Below, one piece after another: positions 28,724 through 37,515 of a DNA stretch of 64,000 bases. Each line of letters opens with the position of its first letter. Within the stretch, counting starts at the first letter, position 1. Source of the DNA: Erythrobacter ani (lineage in GTDB: Bacteria; Pseudomonadota; Alphaproteobacteria; Sphingomonadales; Sphingomonadaceae); assembly GCF_019204025.1 (NCBI RefSeq), contig NZ_JAGSPB010000001.1:806001-870000 (forward strand), written 5' to 3'. The position numbers and the translations under genes were made by a program. The notes below the pieces were generated by a model. That model searched no databases. It was given only the letters and a program-made list of their open reading frames with translations, and had not been told where the DNA came from.

Positions 28724-31066
28724 ATGAACTTTCGTACCGCAACGAAGCGTACCCTTGCGCTCTTGCTTTGCACCGCCGCAGCCACCCCGATCGCTGCCCA
28801 CGCCCAGCAACAGGCTCCTGGTGAAGACGAGCCCGACCTTTCGGACGAGGCCACCGTAGGTGAGCAGCCCGAGGCGCGCGGATCGATCGCCAATATCGGC
28901 AATATCGTCGTCACCGGTACGAAAACCCAGAACCCCGAAGATGTGCAGGATGTCCCGCTCGCGGTCACCGCGTTCAACGCTGACACTCTGGAAGCGTTCA
29001 AGGTTCGCGACATCCAAGGTTTGACCTTCCAGGCACCCAACGTGTCCCTCGACCAGATCGGCACCAGCCGCGGTCAGGCGAACTTCTCGATCCGCGGACT
29101 CGGCATCAACTCGTCCATCCCATCGATCGATCCGACCGTCGGCGTGTTCGTTGACGGTGTCTATCTCGGCATCAATGGCGGCGTCGTGTTCGACCTGTTC
29201 GACCTTGAAAGCGTCGAGATTCTTCGCGGCCCACAAGGCGTGCTGTTCGGTCGCAACGTCACCGGCGGCGCGGTGCTCATCAACACCGGCAACCCGACCG
29301 AGTACCTGACCGGTAAATTCCGCGCAGCCGTGGACGGCCCTCTGCTTGACGGCGGACGCGGCGGTGCCAACTACACCGCATCGGGCGTAGTGTCGGGCCC
29401 GCTGATCGAGGACGTGCTGCTGTTCAAGGTCGGCGCCTATTACAACAACGATGAAGGTTACTTCCAGAACCTGTTCGATGGATCGAACCATGGTGCGGCG
29501 GAAACCTACATCCTTCGCGGCGCACTCGAAGCGCGGCTCGGCGACCTCACGGTGACCGGTAAAGTCGACTATTTCGACAGTGACGGCGACGGCCCGAGTG
29601 CGCAAAACCGCGGTATCTTCGAGCGTGACACGTTCGATTTCGCGATCGACAATGCGGGTTCGTACACCAACGAGACGATCAACGTCTCGCTCACGGCGGA
29701 GTGGGATATCGGCCCCGGCACGCTGACCAATGTCTTCGGCTACCGCGATTACGACGCGACCACGGACGCAGACATCGACGCGACCTCGCTGTTCCTGTTC
29801 CACTCGAACACGGAAACAGCCCAGGACCAGATCTCGAACGAAATCCGTTACGCGGTTTCGACGGATCGGTTCGACATCACTGTTGGCGGATTCTATTTCG
29901 ACCAGAGGCTCGAATACACCGAAGTCCGCGACATCCCGGTCGCAACGCCGCTCACGTTCTTCGGCGGCGGCGCGCAGGATCACGAGGTTCTCGGCCTGTT
30001 TGCCAACGGACAGTTCTATCTGACCGATGCCCTCTCCATCATCGGCGGGATCCGTTGGAGCCAGGAAACCAAGGATGCTGACATCACCTTCATCCGCCCG
30101 CGTCCGGAATGCTCGGTGCTCGATGGCACTTGCCCAACGACCGGCACCAACCCGTTCATCCCGACTGAGCCAAACGGTTTTTCGGACCGGGTGCGTTTTC
30201 GCAACGTGTCACCGAAAGTCGGCCTGCAATACGAGTGGAACGACAGTCAGGTCTACGCGCACTGGACCCGCGGTTACCGCTCGGGCGGATACAATTTCCG
30301 TATCACTGACATTCCGGTGTTCCTGCGCGCGGTCGAGGCGACCGGCGATTTCTTCTTCGATGAAGAACGGGTCGACAGCTACGAAATCGGCGGGAAATTC
30401 GAGTCCGTCGACGGCACGTTCACTCTCAACGTCGCAGGTTATCTCACCGACATTTCGGATCTGCAGCGTGAAGTGAACCTTGCCGACCCAGGCGCCGGCG
30501 TCGTCCAGAACGTTCTCAACACCGCCGATGCGACCATCCTCGGCTTCGAAGCCGAAGCGCGCATGAAATTGACCGATTCCTTCATCGTGACCGCAAATGT
30601 CGGCATCATCGACGACGATTACGATGAGGTGTTCTTCGACATTTCAAGCGATGGTCTGGTCGATGAGAACGATCTCGCTCTGCGGCTCCCACGTGTGCCC
30701 GAAGTCACCTGGGGCATGGGCTTCATTCACGAGCTGTTCCTCGGCGAGAACGAAATCCTTACCCGCGTGAACTATCAGTTCCGCGACGAGTTCGCCTTCA
30801 CCGACAACAATTTCGGCTTCATCCAGTCGTCCGACAATCTCGAAGCCAATATCACCTGGGTTACTCCGGTCGAAGGCTTCTCGCTGTCGGTTTACGGACG
30901 TAATCTGTTCGACGAAGTGCAGGCTGGCGGTGACACCCAGGTCCCGTTTGGCGGACCGCTTTCCAGCGGAGTGAACCAGCCATTCACCACGGCTCCCGCG
31001 GCCGGGACATTCTCGCCGCTGTCGCGCGGCCGGAACATCGGCATCGAGGCCTTGTTCGAATTCTGA
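28724..31066 (+). CDS. TonB-dependent outer-membrane receptor
   Basis: The 780-residue protein has a signal peptide ending near AAHA-QQQ, a TonB-box-like stretch NIVVTGTK (about 60-67), a plug domain (PLAVTAFNADTLEAF...VEILRGPQGVLFGRNVTGGAV) and a 22-strand barrel ending in GIEALFEF with terminal Phe. The NPEDVQDVPLAVTAF plug start is typical of the large sphingomonad family that takes up diverse organic substrates; I see no siderophore-specific mark. The ligand is unknown. The ATG at 28724 is preferred over 28715 because GGAG lies 9 bases before it and directly abuts the earlier one. A strong terminator closes the gene. Confidence 0.93.
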   Translation: MNFRTATKRTLALLLCTAAATPIAAHAQQQAPGEDEPDLSDEATVGEQPEARGSIANIGNIVVTGTKTQNPEDVQDVPLAVTAFNADTLEAFKVRDIQGLTFQAPNVSLDQIGTSRGQANFSIRGLGINSSIPSIDPTVGVFVDGVYLGINGGVVFDLFDLESVEILRGPQGVLFGRNVTGGAVLINTGNPTEYLTGKFRAAVDGPLLDGGRGGANYTASGVVSGPLIEDVLLFKVGAYYNNDEGYFQNLFDGSNHGAAETYILRGALEARLGDLTVTGKVDYFDSDGDGPSAQNRGIFERDTFDFAIDNAGSYTNETINVSLTAEWDIGPGTLTNVFGYRDYDATTDADIDATSLFLFHSNTETAQDQISNEIRYAVSTDRFDITVGGFYFDQRLEYTEVRDIPVATPLTFFGGGAQDHEVLGLFANGQFYLTDALSIIGGIRWSQETKDADITFIRPRPECSVLDGTCPTTGTNPFIPTEPNGFSDRVRFRNVSPKVGLQYEWNDSQVYAHWTRGYRSGGYNFRITDIPVFLRAVEATGDFFFDEERVDSYEIGGKFESVDGTFTLNVAGYLTDISDLQREVNLADPGAGVVQNVLNTADATILGFEAEARMKLTDSFIVTANVGIIDDDYDEVFFDISSDGLVDENDLALRLPRVPEVTWGMGFIHELFLGENEILTRVNYQFRDEFAFTDNNFGFIQSSDNLEANITWVTPVEGFSLSVYGRNLFDEVQAGGDTQVPFGGPLSSGVNQPFTTAPAAGTFSPLSRGRNIGIEALFEF

Positions 31067-31092
31067 TCCGAGCGGGAATACCAAACAGGAAT

Positions 31093-31121
31093 GGGGGCGT
31101 TTTTCGGAGCGCCCCCTTTTT
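31093..31121 (+). terminator. Rho-independent terminator of the TonB-dependent receptor gene
   Basis: Stem GGGGGCG/CGCCCCC (31093-31099 with 31110-31116) is followed by TTTTT. It lies 26 bases after the stop and just before the 3' end of the convergent hypothetical gene. Confidence 0.9.
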
Positions 31122-31126
31122 CTTGA

Positions 31127-31597
31127 TCAGTCGGCGGTCACCGCGAGCAACAGCGCGATGGCGCGATCGTCGAACCCGATGAAGGCCCACTCCATTTGTG
31201 CGTCTGTGAGTGGATGCCAGCCGAAATACATCCGGTTGGTCACGATGGTTCGGGACGCGGGATCGAAAGCGCCAAGAAAGTCCCGCCCACATTCCCGCGC
31301 GCGGCTTTCGCCGAGCCACTGGGTGCCGGGCAACGCCATGTTCTTGGCGAAAGCCTCCTGAAACGCGGCGATGGCTGATCGAGGGACCGCTTCATCGCCG
31401 CTCGGGTCGAGCAACTCCCAATTCGCGCCAATAGACTTCAGACCAAGAGACGCGGCGAAATGGTCCGCAATCGCGGAGTGCAATCCTGAGACATCGTCCA
31501 GCATGCGGGTCTCGAAGGCGATTTGCGCTTGCTCAGACAACGACGCGCGCCATTTCTCGATAAACGCATCGAGCGATTCAAGCGCGCCAGAAGACAT
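31127..31597 (-). CDS. Hypothetical protein downstream of yggS
   Basis: I do not recognise this 156-residue protein. It starts helical (SLDAFIEKWRASLSEQAQIAFETRML), has no signal peptide or membrane segment, and ends in a hydrophobic stretch (AIALLLAVTAD). The middle contains WLGESRARECGRDFLGAF and MYFGWHPLTDAQMEWAFIGFDD, both W/F-rich. The ATG at 31597 is 2 bases behind the yggS stop, which strongly suggests co-translation, so a role linked to PLP or amino-acid homeostasis is possible but not shown. The frame is open upstream inside yggS without homology. Confidence 0.7.
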   Translation of the reverse strand: MSSGALESLDAFIEKWRASLSEQAQIAFETRMLDDVSGLHSAIADHFAASLGLKSIGANWELLDPSGDEAVPRSAIAAFQEAFAKNMALPGTQWLGESRARECGRDFLGAFDPASRTIVTNRMYFGWHPLTDAQMEWAFIGFDDRAIALLLAVTAD

Positions 31598-31599
31598 CT

Positions 31600-32262
31600 T
31601 CAACCGCGCGCTCCGAATAGCGCCGTACCCACGCGCACATGGGTCGCGCCCAATTGCACGGCCGTTTCGTAGTCGCCGCTCATTCCCATGCTGAGCCCTT
31701 CGACGCCGTTGTCCTGCGCGAGCTTTGCCAAGAGCGCGAAAAACGGTGCCGGCTCGATATCGGCAGGCGGTAGGCACATCAGCCCCGCAATCGGAATGTC
31801 GGCATCGCGGACCTTCGCGAGGAAATCGGGAAGCTCGTTTATCGGGCAGCCGCCTTTCTGATCTTCATCGCCGATATTGACCTGTACGAAACAGGGCACC
31901 CGCTTGCCCGCCTTATCCATCGCCTTGGCGAGTGCCTTGACCAAGCTCATGCGGTCGAGCGCATGGATACAATCGAACATGGCAACCGCATCATCGGCTT
32001 TGTTCGACTGCAGCTGTCCGATCAGGTGCAGCTCGGTGTCGGGAAAGCGCTCGGTAAGCGCAGGCCATTTTTCCTGAGCCTCCTGCACGCGATTTTCGCC
32101 GAACACCCGGTGGCCCGCTTCGAGCAGAGGCAAGATCTTGTCCGAAGGGTGGGTCTTGCTCACTGCTATAAGGGTTATCTCTCGTGGTTCGCGGCGCGCA
32201 GGCTTGCAAACGCGCGCGATGTTGGCTTCGACTTCTGCGAGGCGGGAGGCTGCATTTTCCAT
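31600..32262 (-). CDS. yggS: YggS family PLP homeostasis protein
   Basis: This 220-residue cytosolic protein has the alanine-racemase-like TIM barrel that binds pyridoxal phosphate without being an enzyme of known reaction. The PLP lysine is in AVSKTHP (near residue 36); further hallmarks are FGENRVQEAQEKW, LHLIGQLQSNKA and GLSMGMSGDYETAVQLGATHVRVGTALFG. Loss of family members disturbs free PLP and the isoleucine/valine pools. The start codon is 22 bases from the divergent thiE-like start, with a possible shared promoter. The hypothetical gene at 31127 is coupled downstream. Confidence 0.95.
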   Translation of the reverse strand: MENAASRLAEVEANIARVCKPARREPREITLIAVSKTHPSDKILPLLEAGHRVFGENRVQEAQEKWPALTERFPDTELHLIGQLQSNKADDAVAMFDCIHALDRMSLVKALAKAMDKAGKRVPCFVQVNIGDEDQKGGCPINELPDFLAKVRDADIPIAGLMCLPPADIEPAPFFALLAKLAQDNGVEGLSMGMSGDYETAVQLGATHVRVGTALFGARG

Positions 32263-32299
32263 CGAGCGGAGCTATAGGGCCACCGTGCGGCAAGACCAA
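32250..32299. promoter_or_regulatory. Predicted back-to-back promoters sharing one palindromic -10 element
   Basis: Only 22 bases separate the yggS and thiE-like start codons. The palindrome CTATAG (32272-32277) serves as -10 in both directions. To the right: CTGCAT (32250-32255), 17 bases, TATAGG (32273-32278), 6 bases, GTG. To the left: TTGGTC (read from 32299), 17 bases, TATAGC (32276-32271), 8 bases, ATG. Each -35 lies inside the opposite gene's coding region. Both transcripts would be leaderless or nearly so. Confidence 0.5.
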
Positions 32300-32821
32300 T
32301 CCCTCGCGAACCTCTGGCTGATCTCCGATGAGCGCAACGATGCTGTACTCGAACGGGCGCTCGGCCGGTTGCCGCGCGGCTCGGGGTTCATTTACCGCCA
32401 TTACCACCTGGACGATGAGCAGAGGTATCGGCGGTTTCGCTGCCTGCAGCTCATCGCAAATGCATTCGGGCACACGGTCGTGCTCGCCGACAGCGCGCTC
32501 ACCGCTGCCGAATGGGGCGCGGACGGAATATACGGTGCGCCGAAATCTCTGTGGCCACGCAGGCACGGATTGCTGTATCTCGCGACGGCGCACAATCTTG
32601 GTGAAATCGGCCAAGCAAACCGTATCGGTTCAGATGGCATTCTGCTTTCACCAATTTTTGCCACAAATTCGCATCCAGGAGCCGATAGCCATGGACCTGC
32701 CCGCTTCAGGATGCTCGCGAGCCATGCAAACGCGCCCGTCATCGCGCTGGGCGGCATGGATTTTCGGCGCGCTCGCACTGTCGATTGGCCGCGTTGGGCC
32801 GCGATTGATGGTCTGTCGTAG
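32285..32821 (+). CDS. ThiE/TenI-like thiamine phosphate synthase family protein
   Basis: The 178-residue TIM-barrel protein resembles thiamine phosphate synthase, which joins HMP pyrophosphate to the thiazole phosphate. It begins LWLISDERND; the phosphate-binding end reads LSPIFATNSHPGA and later VIALGGMD, as in ThiE/TenI. It is shorter than typical ThiE (about 210) and some substrate residues of ThiE are not obvious, so it could be a TenI-like aminase or a degenerate paralogue. The start is GTG at 32285; the frame is open upstream only as a yggS shadow. It sits 73 bases ahead of ftsK. Confidence 0.7.
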   Translation: MRQDQSLANLWLISDERNDAVLERALGRLPRGSGFIYRHYHLDDEQRYRRFRCLQLIANAFGHTVVLADSALTAAEWGADGIYGAPKSLWPRRHGLLYLATAHNLGEIGQANRIGSDGILLSPIFATNSHPGADSHGPARFRMLASHANAPVIALGGMDFRRARTVDWPRWAAIDGLS

Positions 32822-32894
32822 AGCGCTCTTCACCCCGCAGGCGCTTGACCCCGAGTCCGCGAGGATTCATGGTGTGTTCTAGTAGGAGCATAAA

Positions 32895-35300
32895 ATGGCG
32901 AGCCGCGCTATCAACACCCGCAAATCCAATGCCGATTGGCGCGCAGGACTGCGCCGCAGCATGCGCCGCGCCGCGCAAATGACGGGTGCCGGCATTCTGC
33001 TGGTCGCCATGATCTTTCTCGCGCTCTCGCTCGCGAGCTACACCCAGACCGATCCGAGCCCGTCGACCGCCGCGTCCGCGGAGCAGGTCAGCAACTGGAT
33101 GGGACTTTGGGGCGCATGGGCCGCCGACCGTGCTCTCTTCGTATTTGGCGTGCCAGCAGTGCTGCTCTTGCCACTGCTGTATATTTCCGCGCGCAGTCTC
33201 TGGCGCGATGTCGAAAACGACAACAATGCTCATGGCGAAGCGGAAACGACGCGCTGGTGGCTGCCCATGGGATTGCTCCTCATCGCGATGGTTTGCCTCG
33301 GCACCGTTCTCTCGCTCGCATTTGACAGCCCGGGCGGAACCTTGCCCGCGCAATTAGGCGGGACATCGGGACTGCTGGGCGCACGCGGCATTCAGGCTGT
33401 GGCCGATCGGTTCGGTGAGCAGGCATCGGGTTGGATTATCCTCGGTGCGGCGATTGCCTGCCTCGCCGCCGGTGTGACGTTGCTAACCCGTATTTTTGCC
33501 ATTGATTGGCGCGCTTTGCTGACCTTGCCCAACTTCCTTGGCGGAGGATCGCTCGGCGGCGCCGTGCTCTCGCGCCTCCCATTCGGGCGAGGTGAACGCG
33601 CTGAACGCCGTACATTCATCGATGATGGTGACGAAGCGCCTGCTCCGAAAGCGCGCCGCAAGAGCAGAACCGCGGCGGAAGCCCCCCCGGAACCGTCTCC
33701 GCGCCGGGCGCCGGAAATCAGCGACCCTTCATCTCCTCCGAAAAAGGCGGCTGCGCCCAAGCAAAAGCAAAGCGATATGTTCGCGGCCTACAATCTGCCC
33801 AGCCTCGAACTTCTCGCCACGCCGCCGGAAGATGCCGGGCCCAAGCTCGATAAGCTTGCGCTCGAACGCAATGCACGCCTGCTCGAAAACGTGCTCGATG
33901 ATTTCAATGTGAAAGGCGAGATCACCGCCGTCCGGACAGGGCCTGTCGTGACGATGTACGAGCTTGAACCCGCGCCTGGCATCAAGGCGAGCCGTGTTAT
34001 CGGCCTCGCAGAAGACATCGCACGCAATATGAGCGCGATCTCCGCGCGCGTGTCGCCAATACCCGGAAAAACGGTGATGGGCATCGAATTGCCCAACAAA
34101 GACAGGCAGATGGTGATGCTGAAAGAGCTCGCCGCATGCGCAGCATTTGCCGAATCCAAAGGCAATTTGCCGATTATCCTGGGGAAGGATATCGCGGGGG
34201 AGCCGATCATCGCCGATCTCGCCGCCATGCCCCACCTGCTGGTCGCCGGGACGACCGGGTCGGGTAAGTCGGTAGGTCTCAACTGTATTCTGCTGTCACT
34301 GCTCTACCACTTCACTCCGGCCGAATGCCGTTTGATCCTGATCGATCCCAAGGTGCTCGAGCTGAAAAGCTACGACGATATCCCGCATCTGCTCTCACCC
34401 GTGGTGACGGAACCGCACAAATCGGTCCGTGCACTCAAATGGGCCGTCGAGGAAATGGAGCGGCGTTACCGAATGATGAGCTCGGTCAATTCGCGCAACA
34501 TCAACAGTTTCAACGAGAAAGTGCGCGTCGCCGCGGCCAAGGGCAAACCGCTCGGTCGCCGCGTGCAAACCGGGTTCGACCCCGATACCGGCGAGCAATT
34601 GTTCGAAGAAGAGCAGCTCGATTACGAGCCGCTGCCGCAGATCGTACTGATCGTCGATGAGCTTGCCGACCTGATGGTGACGGTCGGCAAGGAGATCGAA
34701 GTGCTGATCCAGCGCCTCAGCCAGAAATCGCGCGCGGCGGGTATCCACCTTATCATGGCGACGCAGCGCCCGTCGGTCGACGTGATCACCGGCGTGATCA
34801 AGGCAAACCTGCCGACCCGTATCAGCTTCAAGGTGACGAGCCGTATCGACAGCCGCACGATCCTCGGCGAGCAGGGCGCGGAACAGCTGCTGGGCAAGGG
34901 CGACATGCTTTACAAGCCCAATACTGGCGCGATGGTCCGCGTCCACGGCCCCTTCGTCAGCGACGAAGAGGTTGAAGCCGTTGCGGATTTCTGGCGGGCG
35001 CAGGGCTCGCCCGAATATATCGATGCGGTCACCGAAGAACCCGAGGATGGCGGCGGCCTCAACTTCGAGGATGAGCTCACGGCGTCTGACAGCCCGGAAG
35101 AGCGGAAATATCGCCAGGCCTGTCAGATCGTGATCGAGAACCAGAAAGCCTCGGGCTCATGGCTCCAGCGTCAGATGGGCGTCGGCTACAACACCGCAGC
35201 CAAATGGATCGAGCGGATGGAAAGCGAAGGCCTGGTGGGTCCGGCAAACCATGTCGGGCGGCGCGAGATATTCCGCGATCAGGACGGCAACCCCCTCTAA
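32895..35300 (+). CDS. ftsK: DNA translocase FtsK
   Basis: FtsK anchors at the septum and pumps DNA toward dif so chromosomes separate before division closes. The 801 residues contain four N-terminal transmembrane segments (about 30-215), a proline/lysine-rich linker (about 240-300), the RecA-type motor with Walker A AGTTGSGKSVGLN (about 450-462) and Walker B IVLIVDELADLM, and the C-terminal gamma winged helix (SGSWLQRQMGVGYNTAAKWIERMESEGLVG) that reads KOPS sites. GGAG lies 7 bases before the ATG. The linker is short compared with E. coli FtsK, as usual in alphaproteobacteria. Confidence 0.96.
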   Translation: MASRAINTRKSNADWRAGLRRSMRRAAQMTGAGILLVAMIFLALSLASYTQTDPSPSTAASAEQVSNWMGLWGAWAADRALFVFGVPAVLLLPLLYISARSLWRDVENDNNAHGEAETTRWWLPMGLLLIAMVCLGTVLSLAFDSPGGTLPAQLGGTSGLLGARGIQAVADRFGEQASGWIILGAAIACLAAGVTLLTRIFAIDWRALLTLPNFLGGGSLGGAVLSRLPFGRGERAERRTFIDDGDEAPAPKARRKSRTAAEAPPEPSPRRAPEISDPSSPPKKAAAPKQKQSDMFAAYNLPSLELLATPPEDAGPKLDKLALERNARLLENVLDDFNVKGEITAVRTGPVVTMYELEPAPGIKASRVIGLAEDIARNMSAISARVSPIPGKTVMGIELPNKDRQMVMLKELAACAAFAESKGNLPIILGKDIAGEPIIADLAAMPHLLVAGTTGSGKSVGLNCILLSLLYHFTPAECRLILIDPKVLELKSYDDIPHLLSPVVTEPHKSVRALKWAVEEMERRYRMMSSVNSRNINSFNEKVRVAAAKGKPLGRRVQTGFDPDTGEQLFEEEQLDYEPLPQIVLIVDELADLMVTVGKEIEVLIQRLSQKSRAAGIHLIMATQRPSVDVITGVIKANLPTRISFKVTSRIDSRTILGEQGAEQLLGKGDMLYKPNTGAMVRVHGPFVSDEEVEAVADFWRAQGSPEYIDAVTEEPEDGGGLNFEDELTASDSPEERKYRQACQIVIENQKASGSWLQRQMGVGYNTAAKWIERMESEGLVGPANHVGRREIFRDQDGNPL

Positions 35301-35446
35301 ACCAAACTGACGGCATGGCGGACTGACGTCGCGCGATCGGCGCTGCCACCTATCTCGCTCAAAAAGATGATGAATTTTTGCATGATTGGATACGCCTTCG
35401 CGAGGCTGAAACGCGGGGCAGCCGCCGATCTGCGCGTGGTTGATAA

Positions 35447-35481
35447 TTACGGTTAGGAATTTCTAAATCCCATATCCGTAA
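35447..35481 (+). promoter_or_regulatory. Nested inverted repeats upstream of the barrel/7TM/ATP-grasp operon
   Basis: TTACGG (35447-35452) and CCGTAA (35476-35481) flank a near-palindrome TTAGGAATTTCTAA (35453-35466). The element ends 10 bases before the ATG of the barrel gene, where a repressor or an mRNA hairpin could act. No Shine-Dalgarno is obvious between it and the ATG. Functional assignment is only a suggestion. Confidence 0.35.
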
Positions 35482-35491
35482 AGCCACGCAG

Positions 35492-36424
35492 ATGTTCGGA
35501 AACCATGTCCTGCACCTCGCGCGCTTTGCGTCTGTCTGTCTGATTGGTCTGGCTGCTGCCATCCTCCTTCCGGGGGCCGCGTCCGCGCAGGATGGCGGTT
35601 GGGTGATCGAGCCCAAAGCGCGGGTCGAAACGACGGCAATCAGCGCACAAACTGCCACTCGCGACGAGCAGATTGTGGTTGCTGGCGATGCGTTGACGTT
35701 CCGCATACAGGGCGGAGCCGATATCAAGGACGACAATACCCGGTTCCGCTTGCAGGCGGACAGGATCGAGGTCGTTCGGCTGGGAGAGGGGCGGAGCAAT
35801 TCCAACCGTGACCGTTTCACCGCCCAGTTCGATCAGGAATTGAGCGATGCGTTGGATATTCAGGTGCGCGGGCGATATTACGACGACCTGATCACCGTGG
35901 AATCGAGCGACACCGACGAATTGCAAGGCTCGGTGCGCGTCAGCTATCAACCGTCGCGAGCTCACCGGTTTCAGCTGCGAGGCAGTTGGCGCGACCGCGA
36001 ATACGCGAACAGAAGGGGCCCAGAAACCTTCGGAGAAGGTCCCCGCGTCGATGCGCAATATCGGCACCGCCTTGGCCGATATCACTACATCACATTCGAT
36101 TTACGGGCGGAGTCGATCAGTTCTGATGATCCGCGTCGCGGCCATTCGCGCGAATCCGCGAAGGTCGCCTACACGCAGCCAATCACCCGTGATCTGCGGG
36201 TCAGGCCAGCGATCGAGCTGCTCAAGACCCGTTTTGACGACCGCCTTGCACCCGATGGCGAGCAACGTGCGGACGAACTGATCGCCCCTGAACTGGAAGT
36301 CATGTGGTGGCCTGGGCCATGGCGTGTGGAAGGCGAAGCAAAGTACATTTTTTCCAATAGCAATCTGCCATCTCGCGACCGTGAAGGGTACCGATTGACG
36401 CTGACGGTCGGGTATGTTTTCTGA
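35492..36424 (+). CDS. Predicted outer-membrane beta-barrel protein
   Basis: This 310-residue protein has a signal peptide (hydrophobic at about 12-30, ending near ASA-QD). The mature part alternates polar and hydrophobic residues in strands (for example FRLQADRIEVVRL, LDIQVRGRYYDDL, HYITFDLRAESIS) and ends LTLTVGYVF, with the terminal Phe that the BAM machinery recognises. I do not recognise a named family; the number of strands is perhaps 12-14. The next gene's ATG lies 11 bases inside this gene's end, so the barrel is coupled to the seven-helix protein and then to an ATP-grasp enzyme. An envelope-spanning export or decoration system is a reasonable inference. Confidence 0.7.
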   Translation: MFGNHVLHLARFASVCLIGLAAAILLPGAASAQDGGWVIEPKARVETTAISAQTATRDEQIVVAGDALTFRIQGGADIKDDNTRFRLQADRIEVVRLGEGRSNSNRDRFTAQFDQELSDALDIQVRGRYYDDLITVESSDTDELQGSVRVSYQPSRAHRFQLRGSWRDREYANRRGPETFGEGPRVDAQYRHRLGRYHYITFDLRAESISSDDPRRGHSRESAKVAYTQPITRDLRVRPAIELLKTRFDDRLAPDGEQRADELIAPELEVMWWPGPWRVEGEAKYIFSNSNLPSRDREGYRLTLTVGYVF

Positions 36425-37514
36425 TTTGATCTCGAAAATCAGAGATATAAGGGCACGCGCGACCCCGCAGGTCAAGCGTCCTTTCTACATCGGGCTGGCA
36501 GTCGGCCTGGCTATTGCCGTGCTCGTCGGGCTCGGCCTCAGGAATACCGAATCCTTCTTCGCGATGCCCTCGGAACTGGAGGGGATTGCCACATCTCAGG
36601 CGATCTGGGGGCTCAAACCTTCGAACCTGCTGATGGTGCTGCCGCTGGGCGCATTCCTCGTGGTGCTTGCGCGCAGTTTCGTCGGTCTGAAGGCATTCGG
36701 CCTGTTTACGCCGATGCTGGTTGCCCTCGCTTTTCTTCAGATCGGCCCGGTCATGGGGCCGATCGTGCTGGGATCGTCCGTGCTTGTCGGGATGATCGTC
36801 GCCCCCACGCTGCTCAAGCTTCGCATGACGCGTGTTGGCTTCTTGGGCGTCCTCATCTCGCTCATCGTACTGGTGCTTGTGGCGCTGCAGATGATTCTCG
36901 ATACGCAACTCCAGGTCGACGCTTTCCCCGTGGTTGTCTGCGCTCTCGTGGTCGAGCGTTGGTGGCGGCAATGGGAAAAAGATGGCCCGGTGGATGCCGC
37001 GCGCATGGCCTTCAACACCTTCATCATTTCGGTCGTGATTCAGTTCGTGATGGTTTCAAACATAGCGCTCCTCCTGATCGAGGCGTCACCGCTGCTCATG
37101 CCCGGCGCGACCGCTGTCGCTATCGCGATCCTCGGGCGTTATCGCGGGTTGCGTCTCACCGAGATCGGGCGTTTCGCTCCGATCTGGCTGGAGCGAAGGC
37201 GAAGCTCACAGCCGGATGAACTGCCCGAAGGCGTGCTAGAGGATCGAAGAAAAACTGCACCGGACACTGCGCCAATTGGCGAGCCCGCGCGCAAGAAACC
37301 CAAGATCGCTGCAAGCGAACGTGCGCCACCATTGGACGGTATCTGGGTGATCAGCTCGCCCGAGGATCTCAGGCCATTCCGGCGAAGACGAGTCCCTCAA
37401 ACCGAACTGCAACGGCAACCCGATAGCGAGGCTCAGTTTGAGGCTCGCATTGGCGCGTCTGGGAAGCCGCCCATTCACAATGCCTGGATAATCAAGTCGG
37501 AGGAGGATGTCTGA
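36414..37514 (+). CDS. Seven-helix inner-membrane protein related to the 7TM half of UUP1-type proteins
   Basis: The 366-residue protein has an N-terminal helix (about 23-43), a periplasmic loop (NTESFFAMPSELEGIATS) and then about six close-packed helices to residue 250. The segment GLKAFGLFTPMLVALAF matches the conserved core of the 7TM domain found after inactive transglutaminase domains in UUP1-family proteins. Here the transglutaminase domain is absent. The cytosolic tail (about 255-366) is charged and holds a motif twice: PPLDGIWVISSPEDL (305-319) and PPIHNAWIIKSEEDV (352-366). The gene overlaps the barrel gene at its start and ends one base before the start of the ATP-grasp gene. Confidence 0.72.
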   Translation: MFSDLISKIRDIRARATPQVKRPFYIGLAVGLAIAVLVGLGLRNTESFFAMPSELEGIATSQAIWGLKPSNLLMVLPLGAFLVVLARSFVGLKAFGLFTPMLVALAFLQIGPVMGPIVLGSSVLVGMIVAPTLLKLRMTRVGFLGVLISLIVLVLVALQMILDTQLQVDAFPVVVCALVVERWWRQWEKDGPVDAARMAFNTFIISVVIQFVMVSNIALLLIEASPLLMPGATAVAIAILGRYRGLRLTEIGRFAPIWLERRRSSQPDELPEGVLEDRRKTAPDTAPIGEPARKKPKIAASERAPPLDGIWVISSPEDLRPFRRRRVPQTELQRQPDSEAQFEARIGASGKPPIHNAWIIKSEEDV

Positions 37515-37515
37515 G

